A stretch of 37,807 nucleotides of DNA from Cellvibrionaceae bacterium (GCA_021151525.1 JAGKXD010000035.1:1-37807), one strand, 5' to 3'; positions 24,090 through 34,127 are shown, numbered from the stretch's first letter. Notes: generated by a model not told the origin, from the sequence alone. A program made the numbers and translations.

Positions 24090-24413
24090 TTAAGCTTTGT
24101 GGATTTTAAAATTCTTCAGAAAAATCAAATATCCTATATAAAAACTAATAAGGCCACCAAATGCCACCAACACTTTTAGCCACGTTAAATGCCCTACGAC
24201 CACAAATAATTCAAATAAGAGAATCACCAGAAAAACAGGCACTCCCAAAAAATATGCCTTTTTACTCGCTTCTCTATAATTTGAAACTAACAAAGCATCG
24301 CAACTCGGGCAGTTAAACTCTCTGCTATTCGATATATGCCAAAGTGCAATTTTTTCTTTACACAGCGGGCATTTAAATTTTTGGAAATACGGTAGATAAG
24401 GAGGAATTTCCAT
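24090..24413 (-). CDS. Small zinc-ribbon membrane protein
   Basis: A 107-residue protein with an N-terminal zinc ribbon (Cys15, Cys18, Cys35, Cys38 as two CPxC knuckles) and two membrane segments (about 53-75 and 79-99), ending with a basic FKIHKA tail. The ribbon should face the cytoplasm. I do not recognise a family name; similar ribbon-plus-membrane proteins are common and uncharacterised. It lies downstream of the ABC exporter gene in the same direction with a gap of 51 bases and might be cotranscribed. Confidence 0.65.
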   Translation of the reverse strand: MEIPPYLPYFQKFKCPLCKEKIALWHISNSREFNCPSCDALLVSNYREASKKAYFLGVPVFLVILLFELFVVVGHLTWLKVLVAFGGLISFYIGYLIFLKNFKIHKA

Positions 24414-24464
24414 TTGTTAGCCCAAGAGTATTATTAAACAAAGCAGACTATAACTTCCCTATCA

Positions 24465-26228
24465 TCAATCCGTAAACTGCAATTTAGCCAAGCGCGCATA
24501 CAAAGGGCTTTCCACTAACAACTGCGCATGAGTTCCCTCTGCGACAATTTCACCGGCTTCCATTACCACAATTCTATCTGCTGCTTGAACTGTTGCTAAG
24601 CGATGGGCGATAACTAACGTTGTGCGGTTGTGTGCTGCATTATCTAAAGCTTGCTGTACTTGGCGTTCACTCTCAGCATCGAGAGCGCTGGTGGCCTCGT
24701 CTAATAGTAAAATGGGGGGATTACTTAAAATTGCACGCGCAATTGAAATACGTTGACGTTGACCACCGGATAAACGCACGCCGCGCTCGCCTAAAAAAGT
24801 ATCGTAGCCTTGGGGCAGCGCTTCAATAAATTCACTCGCAGCGGCCATTTGTGCGGCTTGTTTTACTTCTTCTAATGTCGCATTGATATTGCCGTAGCGA
24901 ATATTGTCTAACACACTACCTGCGAAAATAACCGTTTCTTGTAGTACAACACTGAAAGGTTCGCGCGCATCTTTAAAGGTTAAATCGCGCAGATCAACAC
25001 CATTAAAACTTACTGTGCCAGATTGCGGATCATAAAAGCGAAATAATAATTGGAAGAGTGTTGTTTTGCCCGCGCCCGATGGCCCCACTAAGGCAACATG
25101 TTCACCGTGACGAATTTTTAATGAAAAGTTTTTTAATGCTAGTGTTTCGGGTCGCGAGGGATAAGAAAAATTTACGTTTTCAAATTCTATGCCGTCACCC
25201 TGTTTGGGTAGTTGCTTTGGTGTGCTAGTTTCAACAACGGGCGATTGAATATGCAACAACTCCATTAAACGATCTGTTGCACCTGCTGCGCGTTGTAAAT
25301 CGCCCCAGACTTCGGTGATTGCACCAATTGCACCAGCAGTGACAACGGCATAAATAATAAATTGCGATAATTGCCCGCCCGTCATTTGATTGGACATCAC
25401 TGCTTGGGCACCCAACCACAACACAAAGGATATTGCACCAAACACTAAAACGATAACAACAACGGTTAGCATGGAGCGTGCACGAATACGTGACAAAGCT
25501 GTTTGAAATGCATTTTCCACGGAGATGTTGAAGCGGGAACTTTCACGTTCTTCTTGTGTGTAGGATTGCACTGTGGGCATTGCATTTAAAACTTCACCGG
25601 CAACTGCGCTGGAATCTGCAACGCGATCTTGGCTATCTTTAGAAAGCTTACGTACTTTTCTGCCGAATAATAAAATCGGCCCAATTACAAACACGAGAGT
25701 TACTAAAATATAACCGGCCAACCTTGGGCTGGTCACAATGAGCATGGCAATACCGCCAACTAACATAAATAAATTACGTAGCCCCATCGATAAACTAGTA
25801 CCCACCACGGTTTGAATTAATGTGGTGTCAGTGGTTAAACGTGAAAGCACTTCGCCGGTTTTAGTGATTTCAAAAAATTGCGGGCTCATGCGTAAAATAT
25901 GCGAATAAATTGCGCTGCGAATATCAGCGGTGACGCGCTCCCCCAACCAAGAGACGAAATAAAACCGTAGCGCTGTCGCTACAGCCAAAACGATCGACAA
26001 ACCAAACAGCAAAATAAAATAGCGATTCAAATGTTCACTGTGGCCAGATGAAAAACCTGAATCAATTAAATAACGAAACGCCACTGGCAATGTCAGGGTT
26101 GTACCTGCAGCAACAGCCAAGGCGACAAATGTCCAAATCCACCGCAACCAATAGGGCTTTACGAAAGGAAGCAAGCCCAGCAAAGGACTTAAGCGTTTAG
26201 GAATGGGTACAGCAGCAGATTCAGACAT
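24465..26228 (-). CDS. ABC-type multidrug/lipid exporter (fused permease and ATPase)
   Basis: A 587-residue half-transporter of the MsbA/BmrA exporter class: six membrane segments in residues about 20-300, followed by an ATPase domain with Walker A GPSGAGKTTL, Q-loop VVLQETVIFAGSVLDNIRYG, signature LSGGQRQRISIARAIL, Walker B ILLLDEATSALD and the switch His in IVIAHRLATVQ. It is expected to work as a homodimer at the inner membrane. ATG at 26228 has GGAA upstream; a TTG four codons earlier is less likely. It starts 20 bases after the MAPEG gene, so the two share an operon. The substrate is not evident. Confidence 0.92.
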   Translation of the reverse strand: MSESAAVPIPKRLSPLLGLLPFVKPYWLRWIWTFVALAVAAGTTLTLPVAFRYLIDSGFSSGHSEHLNRYFILLFGLSIVLAVATALRFYFVSWLGERVTADIRSAIYSHILRMSPQFFEITKTGEVLSRLTTDTTLIQTVVGTSLSMGLRNLFMLVGGIAMLIVTSPRLAGYILVTLVFVIGPILLFGRKVRKLSKDSQDRVADSSAVAGEVLNAMPTVQSYTQEERESSRFNISVENAFQTALSRIRARSMLTVVVIVLVFGAISFVLWLGAQAVMSNQMTGGQLSQFIIYAVVTAGAIGAITEVWGDLQRAAGATDRLMELLHIQSPVVETSTPKQLPKQGDGIEFENVNFSYPSRPETLALKNFSLKIRHGEHVALVGPSGAGKTTLFQLLFRFYDPQSGTVSFNGVDLRDLTFKDAREPFSVVLQETVIFAGSVLDNIRYGNINATLEEVKQAAQMAAASEFIEALPQGYDTFLGERGVRLSGGQRQRISIARAILSNPPILLLDEATSALDAESERQVQQALDNAAHNRTTLVIAHRLATVQAADRIVVMEAGEIVAEGTHAQLLVESPLYARLAKLQFTD

Positions 26229-26248
26229 ATATGTTTCCAAATTTATTA

Positions 26249-26647
26249 TTACAGGCCGGCCATTATGTGTTGGACAATACCTATAGCAGCTCCCACAAGC
26301 AAAACAGCAAACGCTAAAGCGCTTGTGGCATAGCCACGGCTGCGCGCTTCGGCACTGCGTGCGTAACTCAATGCGTAATCAATGCGGCCAACTATCCACA
26401 CCAATCCTACAACACCCGCCCATAGTGGGCTGACATAATGGCTGAATAACCAGAGCGCAGGTAAAAATAGAATTAAATTTTCCAAGGTGTTCATTTGCAC
26501 GCGAAATATGCGCTCAAAATCTGGATCGCCCGTGGTTGCTGGCGCGTTAATTCCATACTTCGTTCGCGCGTAGCCCACATAGATGATGATGGCGAAAAAT
26601 AGCAACAGCGAAAGCATGGTAATTATTGCGGGAAAATGCATTGCCAT
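26249..26647 (-). CDS. MAPEG family membrane protein
   Basis: A 132-residue protein with four membrane segments. The RIFRVQMNTLENLILFLPALWLF stretch, with the N-x-x-E glutathione-site pattern, and WIVGRIDYALSYARSAEARSRGY match the MAPEG family (microsomal glutathione transferases and relatives). AGGAG precedes the ATG. A 10-base hairpin lies in the leader. Being cotranscribed with an ABC exporter suggests a detoxification or export pair in which a compound is conjugated or handled by glutathione and pumped out; this is inference. Confidence 0.88.
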   Translation of the reverse strand: MAMHFPAIITMLSLLLFFAIIIYVGYARTKYGINAPATTGDPDFERIFRVQMNTLENLILFLPALWLFSHYVSPLWAGVVGLVWIVGRIDYALSYARSAEARSRGYATSALAFAVLLVGAAIGIVQHIMAGL

Positions 26648-26685
26648 AAAAACTCCTAGACAGAAAAACCAATAGACACCAAAAC

Positions 26686-26712
26686 ATAATCCCCATAAAG
26701 AGTGGGGATTAT
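26686..26712 (-). promoter_or_regulatory. Hairpin in leader of the MAPEG-ABC operon
   Basis: ATAATCCCCA and TGGGGATTAT form a perfect 10-base stem with a seven-base loop, 38 bases upstream of the MAPEG start. Reading the minus strand it lacks a clean T run, so it may be an operator dyad or a leader structure rather than a terminator. Confidence 0.4.
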
Positions 26713-26891
26713 CCCGGCGTAAATCAATGACTAGAGGATTTGAAAATGCGTAAAGCGATCAATCAATGACTTTTGTCAGCTGGATAATGAGGGATTGAGC
26801 GAACACAAAAGAATTATCTTTAGCCTGCATCCACCGGGGCTGTAATTACGTATTACTAGGAAGTTGAATAAGCATTTTTAAGGGGCTTGCC

Positions 26892-27155
26892 ATGTTTTGC
26901 GCAATCAGTTTGAAAACACATAGCTTTATATACAAACCGTTAAACTCTGAATGGCGACTAACAAACGACAAAACACTAAAAGCATTTTCACAATTGTGGC
27001 TAGCGGTCGCTATCACCAGCCAATGTGTAATCGGCTATTGTGCGGCCAACTATTACAACTATATGGATACAAACATTCATCACTTAAGCATCAACAGCAG
27101 CTTGACTATTCCCACTTCGATTAAATCAAAAATCATCCACATTATTTATCGATAA
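26892..27155 (+). CDS. Hypothetical small protein, doubtful
   Basis: An 87-codon frame with an AAGGGG ribosome site eight bases before its ATG. The product has one hydrophobic stretch (QLWLAVAITSQCVIGYCAANYY) and no recognisable domain, and an Asn/Ile-rich composition typical of AT-rich non-coding DNA. It stands alone between divergent MAPEG and convergent permease genes. It could be a real small membrane protein or chance; the ribosome site is the only positive evidence. Confidence 0.25.
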   Translation: MFCAISLKTHSFIYKPLNSEWRLTNDKTLKAFSQLWLAVAITSQCVIGYCAANYYNYMDTNIHHLSINSSLTIPTSIKSKIIHIIYR

Positions 27156-27258
27156 ACCTTAATGCGCTCGCACCACATATTAAATATGTTTGCTTTTCGT
27201 TTCATATCTACAAACCTATTTTAGTTAACAGAATTACTAAAGAGCCATGTTAGATAGA

Positions 27259-27292
27259 CGAAAAAAAAGCGCGTTGAACGCGCCTTTTTTAA
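27259..27292 (-). terminator. Terminator of the APC permease gene
   Basis: A GC-rich hairpin (GCGCG/CGCGC around TTGAA) flanked by A8 and T6 runs, 14 bases past the minus-strand stop at 27306. Confidence 0.8.
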
Positions 27293-27305
27293 ACGATGCA
27301 ACTTT

Positions 27306-28748
27306 TTATTTACGCAAACGGCTTTTATGGATGCCATAAGAAAAATAAATTACCAAGCCGACAATTAACCACAGAACAAAACGCACATGCGTTTGCCAAG
27401 GCAAAGGAACAATCAAGGCGGCGCAGGAAAGCACTCCCAGCACCGGCAATAAAATACCGTAGGGCATTTTGAATGGGCGGTGTAAATCAGGATGACTTTT
27501 ACGTAACACAATCACACCGATACAGACCAATACAAACGCAGCTAAGGTGCCAATATTCACCAATTCCGCGAGCGCGTTGAGCGGAATGAATCCGGCCATT
27601 ACAGCCATTATAGTTCCGCAAATAACCGTATTTTTCACCGGCGTTTGGGTTTTCTTATTCACACTGGAGAAAAATGGAGAAACCAAACCATCACGCGACA
27701 TGGCGGTGAGAATTCGCGTTAGTGCGTAATAGAGTACAAGCATTACCGTTGTTAAACCCGCAATCACTCCCGTTGCAACTAATGCAGATGCCCAATTAAC
27801 ACCTACGCGCTCCAACCCAAAAGCAACGGGGGACGATACATTTAGTTCTTTAAAAGAAACCATGCCCGTTAAAACGCCGGACACAATAATATAAATTAAT
27901 GTACAAAAAATTAATGAGGCGAGAATGCCGACAGGAATATCACGCTGGGGTTTGTTGGCTTCTTCCGTTGCAGTGGACACTGCATCGAAACCAACGTAAG
28001 CAAAAAACACAACTGATGCACCGGCGAAAATACCTATAGGTTTTCCTAATTCATCATGAGAGAACCAACCAAAAGGAATGAAGGGACTCCAGTTTTCGGG
28101 ATTGATATGAAAAATACCGACAGATAAAAAAATTACAATTGCCATGAGTTTTACAAACACCATGGCGGTATTTAATTTTGCACTCTCTTTCACACCGACA
28201 ATCAGCATAATCATTAAAACAAAAATAATTCCGAAAGCAGGTAAATTGACAAGACCACCTTCGTGTAAACCTGTGGTTGCATTGACAGCGAAAGGGCCTT
28301 TAGTTAAATAATCTGGCAAGCCCAAACCAATCGCGTGCAAGGCGTTATTAAAATAACCAGCCCAACCATTGGCAACGGCTGCGGTAGCAACACCATATTC
28401 CAAAATTAAATCCCAACCAATAATCCACGCAATAAACTCACCAAAAGCAGCATAGGAATAACCGTAAGCACTACCTGCACCACCCACACTGGCGGAGAGT
28501 TCGGCGTAAGCAAGCGCAGCGAAAGCGCAAGCCAAACCGGCAATAACAAATGAAATAATCACCGCGGGCCCAGAGGTGGTTGCGGCCGCAACTCCGGTGA
28601 GCACGAAAATACCTGTACCTATAATGGCTCCTATACCCATCAGAGTTAAATCAAATGCACTTAAACAGCGCTTTAGGCCGATGTTATCAACATCATCTAC
28701 CACTGCCTTTTTACGCATTAATGCATTTACAAACGAGCCACGTGCCAT
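27306..28748 (-). CDS. APC-superfamily amino acid permease
   Basis: A 480-residue transporter with about 12-13 membrane segments. The first segment carries MGIGAIIGTGIFVLTG, the substrate-binding GxG signature of APC transporters; also seen are GWDLILEYGVATAAVANGW, FFAYVGFDAVSTATEEANKPQRDIP and the C-terminal RPFKMPYG. This is the cationic-amino-acid-transporter-like group (YfnA type), probably an amino acid:proton symporter. ATG at 28748 has GGAG six bases before it; ten more codons upstream are open but lack a ribosome site. It is monocistronic with a terminator. Confidence 0.92.
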   Translation of the reverse strand: MARGSFVNALMRKKAVVDDVDNIGLKRCLSAFDLTLMGIGAIIGTGIFVLTGVAAATTSGPAVIISFVIAGLACAFAALAYAELSASVGGAGSAYGYSYAAFGEFIAWIIGWDLILEYGVATAAVANGWAGYFNNALHAIGLGLPDYLTKGPFAVNATTGLHEGGLVNLPAFGIIFVLMIMLIVGVKESAKLNTAMVFVKLMAIVIFLSVGIFHINPENWSPFIPFGWFSHDELGKPIGIFAGASVVFFAYVGFDAVSTATEEANKPQRDIPVGILASLIFCTLIYIIVSGVLTGMVSFKELNVSSPVAFGLERVGVNWASALVATGVIAGLTTVMLVLYYALTRILTAMSRDGLVSPFFSSVNKKTQTPVKNTVICGTIMAVMAGFIPLNALAELVNIGTLAAFVLVCIGVIVLRKSHPDLHRPFKMPYGILLPVLGVLSCAALIVPLPWQTHVRFVLWLIVGLVIYFSYGIHKSRLRK

Positions 28749-29004
28749 TTTATTCTCCGGTTTATTTCCAATAGGCAATATTTTTTAAAAGCGCTTAGTT
28801 TTTATTAAAAAATAGACTTAATTATTTTTGAATTGAGCAACACTTGTGCCAGTGATTTGCAAACATTTTATTATTTTACTTCTACAATAATGTCAGATTA
28901 TTAAAAGATTTGATGTTCTGGCAGTTACACTCAGATCGGTTTCGTTATTAATATTCTTGCTGTACAGGTTCAGGCTTAATCTTTAGCCAATTGGCTAGTT
29001 AGAA

Positions 29005-32000
29005 ATGGAACTCAAGATGTCCGCCAGAAAACGTTATACAGAGGTTTCCTTTAGCTCTTGGCTGGCCTTGAGCCTATTTACCGCTTTGGCTATCACCTTT
29101 GTCGCCTACATCAACACTGAAAAACAGGTCGATCGCGTCAATGAGCTGCGTCACCAATCTTTGCTCTATGCCGACGAGCTAAGGCAATCGTCCGACGACT
29201 TAACACGCATGGTGCGTAGTTATGCCGTTACGGGCAATCCCATCTACAAGCAATATTACCAAGATATTATCGCTATCCGCGACGGAATTTTGCCTCGCCC
29301 TAGCGATTACCAAAACAGTTACTGGCAGTTGGTGCTTATTAACAAACGACCGCCTGCCGCACCAAATGAGCGCAAAGTTTCCTTAATGAAACTCTTGCGA
29401 GAAACAGGTGTTAGCGAATCTGACCTAGACACCTTGGTGGACGCCAAAAATAATTCTGATGCCTTGACCGCTACAGAACTTAGAGCCATGGCACTCGCAG
29501 AAGCATCCGGCCCAAACAATGCTGAGGCCTTATCGCTACTGTTTGGTGAAGATTATGATCGCGCTAAAGCGGCCATCATGGAACCTATTAACGCTTTCTA
29601 TCACTTGATCGACTTACGCAGCCTACGCGCACTTGAGCAAGCCAAGCAAACCGCGGCCTTTATGCGACTTACACTGATCGGTTTTGGGATTAGTTTGGTT
29701 GCGCTGTTGTGGGATATTCGCCAGACCATGCAAATGACGTTGGGCGGTGATGTTAACGAGATTTTCACTCAAATCATGCGCTTGGGCAAAGGCGACTTTG
29801 CGAACCCAATTTCTGTAGACGATAGCCGGAAACATAGCATTCTCGGGTGGCTAGCGGAAACTCAACAGAACTTACTCACTCTGCATCAAGAGCGTTTGAA
29901 TGCTGAAAACGCGAAAAATGAAATGGACGCGCGTTACCGCATTCTCTTTGAGCAATCGCCCATTGGCATTAATATATTTTCGAGTGATGCCAGCCAATTT
30001 TTTATCGACAGCAACCCTGCCCAATTAAAACTGTTTGGATACACATCTGAAGAATGGCTCAAATTACGCCCAGAGGATGTTGTTGCCCCTTTTGAGCAAA
30101 CTGAAATTGAACCTGCACTCAACGCAATTGATACAGGGCTAGGCTATTTCAGAGAGTGGCAACTAAAACGCAAAGACGGATCTATTTTCCCCGCCGAAAT
30201 TATTGCCACCAAATTGCCCGACGGCTCCATGATGTCCATGGTCATCGACATAACGGAACGCAGACAGCGAGTCGAGCAACTGAGACGCAGCGAAGAAAAT
30301 CTAGCGATTACCCTACAATCCATTGGCGATGCGGTTATCTCTACCGATGCCAATGGCAATATCGCGCGCATGAATCCTACTGCCGAACGACTCACGGGTT
30401 GGACGCTGGCCGACGCCAAAGGCATGCCTCTCACAGAGGTTTTTCGCATCATTAACGCCTATACACGCGAGCCCTGCAGGAGCCCAGTAGAACAGGTAAT
30501 GGAGCATGGCAATGTTGTGGCGTTGGAAAATCACACAACACTAATTGCACGCGATGGTATTGAATACCACATTTCAGATAGCGCAGCGCCAATTCGCGAT
30601 ACAGCGGGGAAAATCACCGGCATAGTGCTTGTCTTCAGCGATGTCACTGAGCGCTATCAATCAGAAGCTGCATTACGCCGTGCCGACGAGCGCTTTCGTC
30701 GCACCTTCAAACTCATTCCAAACCCATTAATTTTGCAAAGTACCGACGGAATTTTCCTCGATTGCAGCGATGCCTTCTGTGAAATTTCAGGTTATTCGCG
30801 CGATGAAATTTTAGGTCACAACAGTTTAGAGCTTGGTTTGTGGGCGCAACCTGAAGAGCGCCAAATGATGCGCGACAAAGTACTCACTGAAGGAGTGATT
30901 GATGACTATGACTTTCACCTGCGTTGTCGCGACGGCAGCATTCGCATCATGCAGTTATCTGCACGTTTTCTAACAAAACAACCCGAACCGATTTTGCTCA
31001 GCGTGGCGCACGACATTACCAGCCGTGTACAAGCAGAGGAGACTGTACGCCAAAACGAACGTTTTCTTTCCACACTCTCGCACAACATTCCCGGTATGGT
31101 TGCGCATTGGACTAAGGATTTACACTGCAACTTTGCGAACAAAGGATATCTCAACTGGTTTAACAAATCGTTTGATGAAATTCGCCTTGCTCGACCTCAA
31201 GACGTTATTGGTGAAGAGCTCTATCGCAAAAATGAAGCCCACATGCTCGCCGCATTAGCAGGAGAGGCACAAAGTTTTGAGCGCAGTATGGTGCGAAACG
31301 GCAAAACAATGCACGTTTGGACGCAATACATACCAGACGTTGAAGCAGATGAAGTGAAAGGTATGTTCGTGGTAATTAGCGATATTACCGAACGCAAACA
31401 AGCCGAGCTGAATTTGAAAGAATCAGCCGACCATACGCAAGCCATTTTAGACAATATGTTCGATGGAGTAATTTCGATAGATGAACAGGGTGTCATTCAA
31501 TCGATGAACTCAGCTGCAAGTAAAATTTTTGGTTACAGCGCCAACGAAGCCATAGGTGAAAATGTCACACTCCTCATGCCTCCACATCTTAAAAGCCAAT
31601 ATGAAGCCCACTTAAATTACCACCACGAATCGCTCGACAGCCCTGTACTAAATACTTTGCGCGAAGTAGATGGCAAACGCAAAAGCGGCGAAATTTTCCC
31701 TATGAGCTTATCCGTTTCAAAAATCATGCGCGCAGGCAAACCTACCTTCGTTGGCTTGGTTCGTGACATTAGCCAACAACGTCAAGATGAAGAAGAAATT
31801 TATCGCCTCGCCTTTTATGATCCGCTCACCAACTTACCCAACCGGCGTTTGCTCTTCGATCGATTACAACAAGCTATGCTTACATCTAGCCGCACCGACC
31901 AACACGGTGCATTGATGTTTTTAGATTTGGATTATTTTAAACAACTCAACGATAGTCTCGGTCACGATTTGGGTGATGTGTTGCTGCAACAAGTTGCTGC

Positions 32001-33111
32001 GCGTTTACAAAGTTGTGTGCGCGAAGGCGACAGCGTAGCACGCATGGGTGGCGATGAATTCGTGATGTTAATTGAGTCCCTAAGCCTTTACCCCAACGAG
32101 GCGGCATCACAAGCGGAAATGATTGCCCATAAAGTATTAAAAGCCTTGTCGCAACCTTATACGCTGCGCGAACATTCTTACGTCATAACACCCAGTATTG
32201 GCATTGTGCTCTTCCTTCACCAAACCGATTCAATGGAAGAACTACTCAAAAAAGCCGACGTTGCCATGTATCAAGCCAAAACCGCTGGGCGCAACAACGC
32301 ACGCTTTTTTGACCCCACCATGCAAGCGGCAGTCTCGGTACGTGTTGAGTTAGAAAAGAACATGCGCAAAGCGCTTGAGCATAAAGAATTTATGCTGCAC
32401 TACCAATTACAAGTGGATCGACAAGGTGTACCTATAGGTGCGGAAGCTTTAGTGCGCTGGCATCACAGTAGTCACGGTATGATTTCTCCCGCAGCTTTTA
32501 TTCCGCTGGCCGAAGAAACAGGAATGATTCTTCCACTCGGCCAATGGGTAATGGAAACTGCGTGCTATCAATTAGTCGAATGGGAAAAATCACCTACTAC
32601 CGCACAGTGGAGCATGTCGGTTAACGTCAGCATCTCGCAATTTTCGCATCCAGATTTTGTTGCAAACGTCACCAAAGCCATACAAAAAACCGGCGCTAAT
32701 CCGCGCAAATTAAAACTCGAATTAACTGAGAGCATGCTGGCAAAAGATGTTGAAGATGTGATTATTAAAATGGTGGAAATCAAAGCACTGGGCGTTACTT
32801 TCTCGCTCGATGATTTTGGAACAGGTTATTCATCGCTCTCCTATTTAAAACGCCTACCGCTTGATCAACTCAAGATTGATCAATCCTTTGTGCGCGACTT
32901 ACTCACCGACAGCAACGACGCCACAATTGCACGCACCGTAGTCGCACTCGGCCACAGTTTAGGTTTAACCGTCATTGCAGAAGGCGTGGAAACCGCCGAA
33001 CAACGCGATATGCTTGCGGAGATGGGGTGTGATGCTTACCAAGGTTATTATTTTGCGCGGCCAGTGCCGGTGAGCGAAATAGAAAGTGCAGTGAGCAAAA
33101 TTCCTTATTAG
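29005..33111 (+). CDS. Multi-PAS GGDEF-EAL cyclic-di-GMP protein
   Basis: A 1368-residue inner-membrane signalling protein. Membrane segments at about 18-36 and 219-237 flank a periplasmic sensor (about 37-215, with ADELRQSSDDLTRMVRSYAVTG, a widespread helical sensor). Five PAS domains begin near 311, 434, 564, 687 and 814. The cyclase domain starts near 939 with DPLTNLPNRRLLFDRL, and has an intact GGDEF at 1015-1019 and an inhibitory RxxD (REGD) five residues ahead. The EAL domain has EAL at 1147-1149, LELTESML, DDFGTGYSSLSYLK and IAEGVET, all catalytic positions intact. Both synthesis and breakdown of c-di-GMP are therefore possible. ATG at 29017 (GGA upstream) is an alternative start. It is monocistronic, with a REP element downstream. 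Confidence 0.95.
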   Translation: MELKMSARKRYTEVSFSSWLALSLFTALAITFVAYINTEKQVDRVNELRHQSLLYADELRQSSDDLTRMVRSYAVTGNPIYKQYYQDIIAIRDGILPRPSDYQNSYWQLVLINKRPPAAPNERKVSLMKLLRETGVSESDLDTLVDAKNNSDALTATELRAMALAEASGPNNAEALSLLFGEDYDRAKAAIMEPINAFYHLIDLRSLRALEQAKQTAAFMRLTLIGFGISLVALLWDIRQTMQMTLGGDVNEIFTQIMRLGKGDFANPISVDDSRKHSILGWLAETQQNLLTLHQERLNAENAKNEMDARYRILFEQSPIGINIFSSDASQFFIDSNPAQLKLFGYTSEEWLKLRPEDVVAPFEQTEIEPALNAIDTGLGYFREWQLKRKDGSIFPAEIIATKLPDGSMMSMVIDITERRQRVEQLRRSEENLAITLQSIGDAVISTDANGNIARMNPTAERLTGWTLADAKGMPLTEVFRIINAYTREPCRSPVEQVMEHGNVVALENHTTLIARDGIEYHISDSAAPIRDTAGKITGIVLVFSDVTERYQSEAALRRADERFRRTFKLIPNPLILQSTDGIFLDCSDAFCEISGYSRDEILGHNSLELGLWAQPEERQMMRDKVLTEGVIDDYDFHLRCRDGSIRIMQLSARFLTKQPEPILLSVAHDITSRVQAEETVRQNERFLSTLSHNIPGMVAHWTKDLHCNFANKGYLNWFNKSFDEIRLARPQDVIGEELYRKNEAHMLAALAGEAQSFERSMVRNGKTMHVWTQYIPDVEADEVKGMFVVISDITERKQAELNLKESADHTQAILDNMFDGVISIDEQGVIQSMNSAASKIFGYSANEAIGENVTLLMPPHLKSQYEAHLNYHHESLDSPVLNTLREVDGKRKSGEIFPMSLSVSKIMRAGKPTFVGLVRDISQQRQDEEEIYRLAFYDPLTNLPNRRLLFDRLQQAMLTSSRTDQHGALMFLDLDYFKQLNDSLGHDLGDVLLQQVAARLQSCVREGDSVARMGGDEFVMLIESLSLYPNEAASQAEMIAHKVLKALSQPYTLREHSYVITPSIGIVLFLHQTDSMEELLKKADVAMYQAKTAGRNNARFFDPTMQAAVSVRVELEKNMRKALEHKEFMLHYQLQVDRQGVPIGAEALVRWHHSSHGMISPAAFIPLAEETGMILPLGQWVMETACYQLVEWEKSPTTAQWSMSVNVSISQFSHPDFVANVTKAIQKTGANPRKLKLELTESMLAKDVEDVIIKMVEIKALGVTFSLDDFGTGYSSLSYLKRLPLDQLKIDQSFVRDLLTDSNDATIARTVVALGHSLGLTVIAEGVETAEQRDMLAEMGCDAYQGYYFARPVPVSEIESAVSKIPY

Positions 33112-33156
33112 ATATTGCGTTGCAACTGAACCAACAAAAACCACATTGTTCGATAA

Positions 33157-33308
33157 GCTGTCATCCTCGCGCAGCGGGACTAAAGCACGAAGTGTTTTGA
33201 ACAACCTTAGGTTGACCCGAAGGGCGAGTGAAGCGAGAAATCCAGCAGCCGATTTTACCGAAAGCTTTTTAAGGGCTGGATCCCCGCTGCGCGAGGATGA
33301 CGATTCCC
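33157..33308. repeat. REP-like element, imperfect long inverted pair
   Basis: A left arm CTGTCATCCTCGCGCAGCGG and a right arm matching its complement (GCTGGATCCCCGCTGCGCG, then AGGATGACGATTCCC) enclose about 95 bases. The interior has a different palindromic repeat (CCGAAGGGCGAGTGAAGCGAG). Relative to the copies at 34128 and 36393 it has a much longer centre and a degraded left arm. It lies after the GGDEF-EAL stop. Confidence 0.8.
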
Positions 33309-33352
33309 TATTAAATTTGATACCACATATTCACAATCAGCTTTGAGCTAAT

Positions 33353-34111
33353 TCACTCAATCCAAATCAAACTCGCCATTCGCCCAGTGATTTTATCGCG
33401 CCGATAGGAATAAAAATTATTGGCTTGCGCGTAAGTGCAGTAATCCCCACCATAAATTTTTGTTACACCCAATGCATTTAATTCTGCGTGTGCAAGTGCG
33501 TAAATATCCGCATAAAAATGCAGTGGACGCTCGGCAGAAATAAACGCTTTAGCAATGGCATCCGCGTGGGCAGGGTTGCGCGCTGATTTAAAAAAAGCCT
33601 CTAGCACATCCACCCCCACTTCAAAATGCGGTTGTGAAATGGCGGGGCCTAAATAGGCAAGAATTTTTTTCGGTGAAGCAGAAAATTTTGCAAGCGCTCG
33701 CTCAGTAATTCCTTTCGCAAGACTGCGCCAACCGCAATGAATGGCAGCGACTTCTTTTCCCGCTTCATCACACAACAAAATCGGCAAACAATCTGCCGTC
33801 ATTACCAAACAAGCTTGGCCTTTTTCATTGCTGTAACTGCCATCTGCAGTACGCACTAAAGCATCACTTTTTGCGTTGACAACTTTTACGCCATGAATTT
33901 GTTCAAGCCATTGCGGGCTTTTGCTTAAACCAAATTGTTTGCAAAGTTCAGCACGATTTTGCGCCACTGCTTGCGCATCATCGCCCACATGTAAACCCAT
34001 ATTGTTGCTGGTATAAGGCGCAACACTTACGCCGCCGTTGCGTGTGCTAATGCATGCGCGCACGTTTGCGGGAGCTGGCCAATTGGGGATGATGTGGTGG
34101 GTCTTGTCCAT
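33353..34111 (-). CDS. pgeF: Peptidoglycan editing factor / multicopper-like purine nucleosidase
   Basis: A 252-residue member of the YfiH/PgeF (DUF152) family. In E. coli it removes wrongly incorporated L-serine from cell-wall precursors; homologues also show purine-nucleoside and laccase-like activity. The zinc ligands and motifs are visible: STRNGGVS, WLEQIHGVKV, TADCLPILL, AIHCGWRSLAKG, YLGPAISQ and FYSYRRDKITGRMAS. Length is normal. It follows rluD in the same direction, a conserved pairing, though here a REP-like element occupies the gap. The ATG at 34111 has no strong ribosome site, and the REP pair ends 17 bases upstream of the start. Confidence 0.95.
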   Translation of the reverse strand: MDKTHHIIPNWPAPANVRACISTRNGGVSVAPYTSNNMGLHVGDDAQAVAQNRAELCKQFGLSKSPQWLEQIHGVKVVNAKSDALVRTADGSYSNEKGQACLVMTADCLPILLCDEAGKEVAAIHCGWRSLAKGITERALAKFSASPKKILAYLGPAISQPHFEVGVDVLEAFFKSARNPAHADAIAKAFISAERPLHFYADIYALAHAELNALGVTKIYGGDYCTYAQANNFYSYRRDKITGRMASLIWIE

Positions 34112-34127
34112 AGAGCAACATTTATTA

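Noticed and set aside
33146..33346. 66-codon frame through the REP element at 33157
   Set aside because: It is a translation of the repeat itself with no ribosome site.
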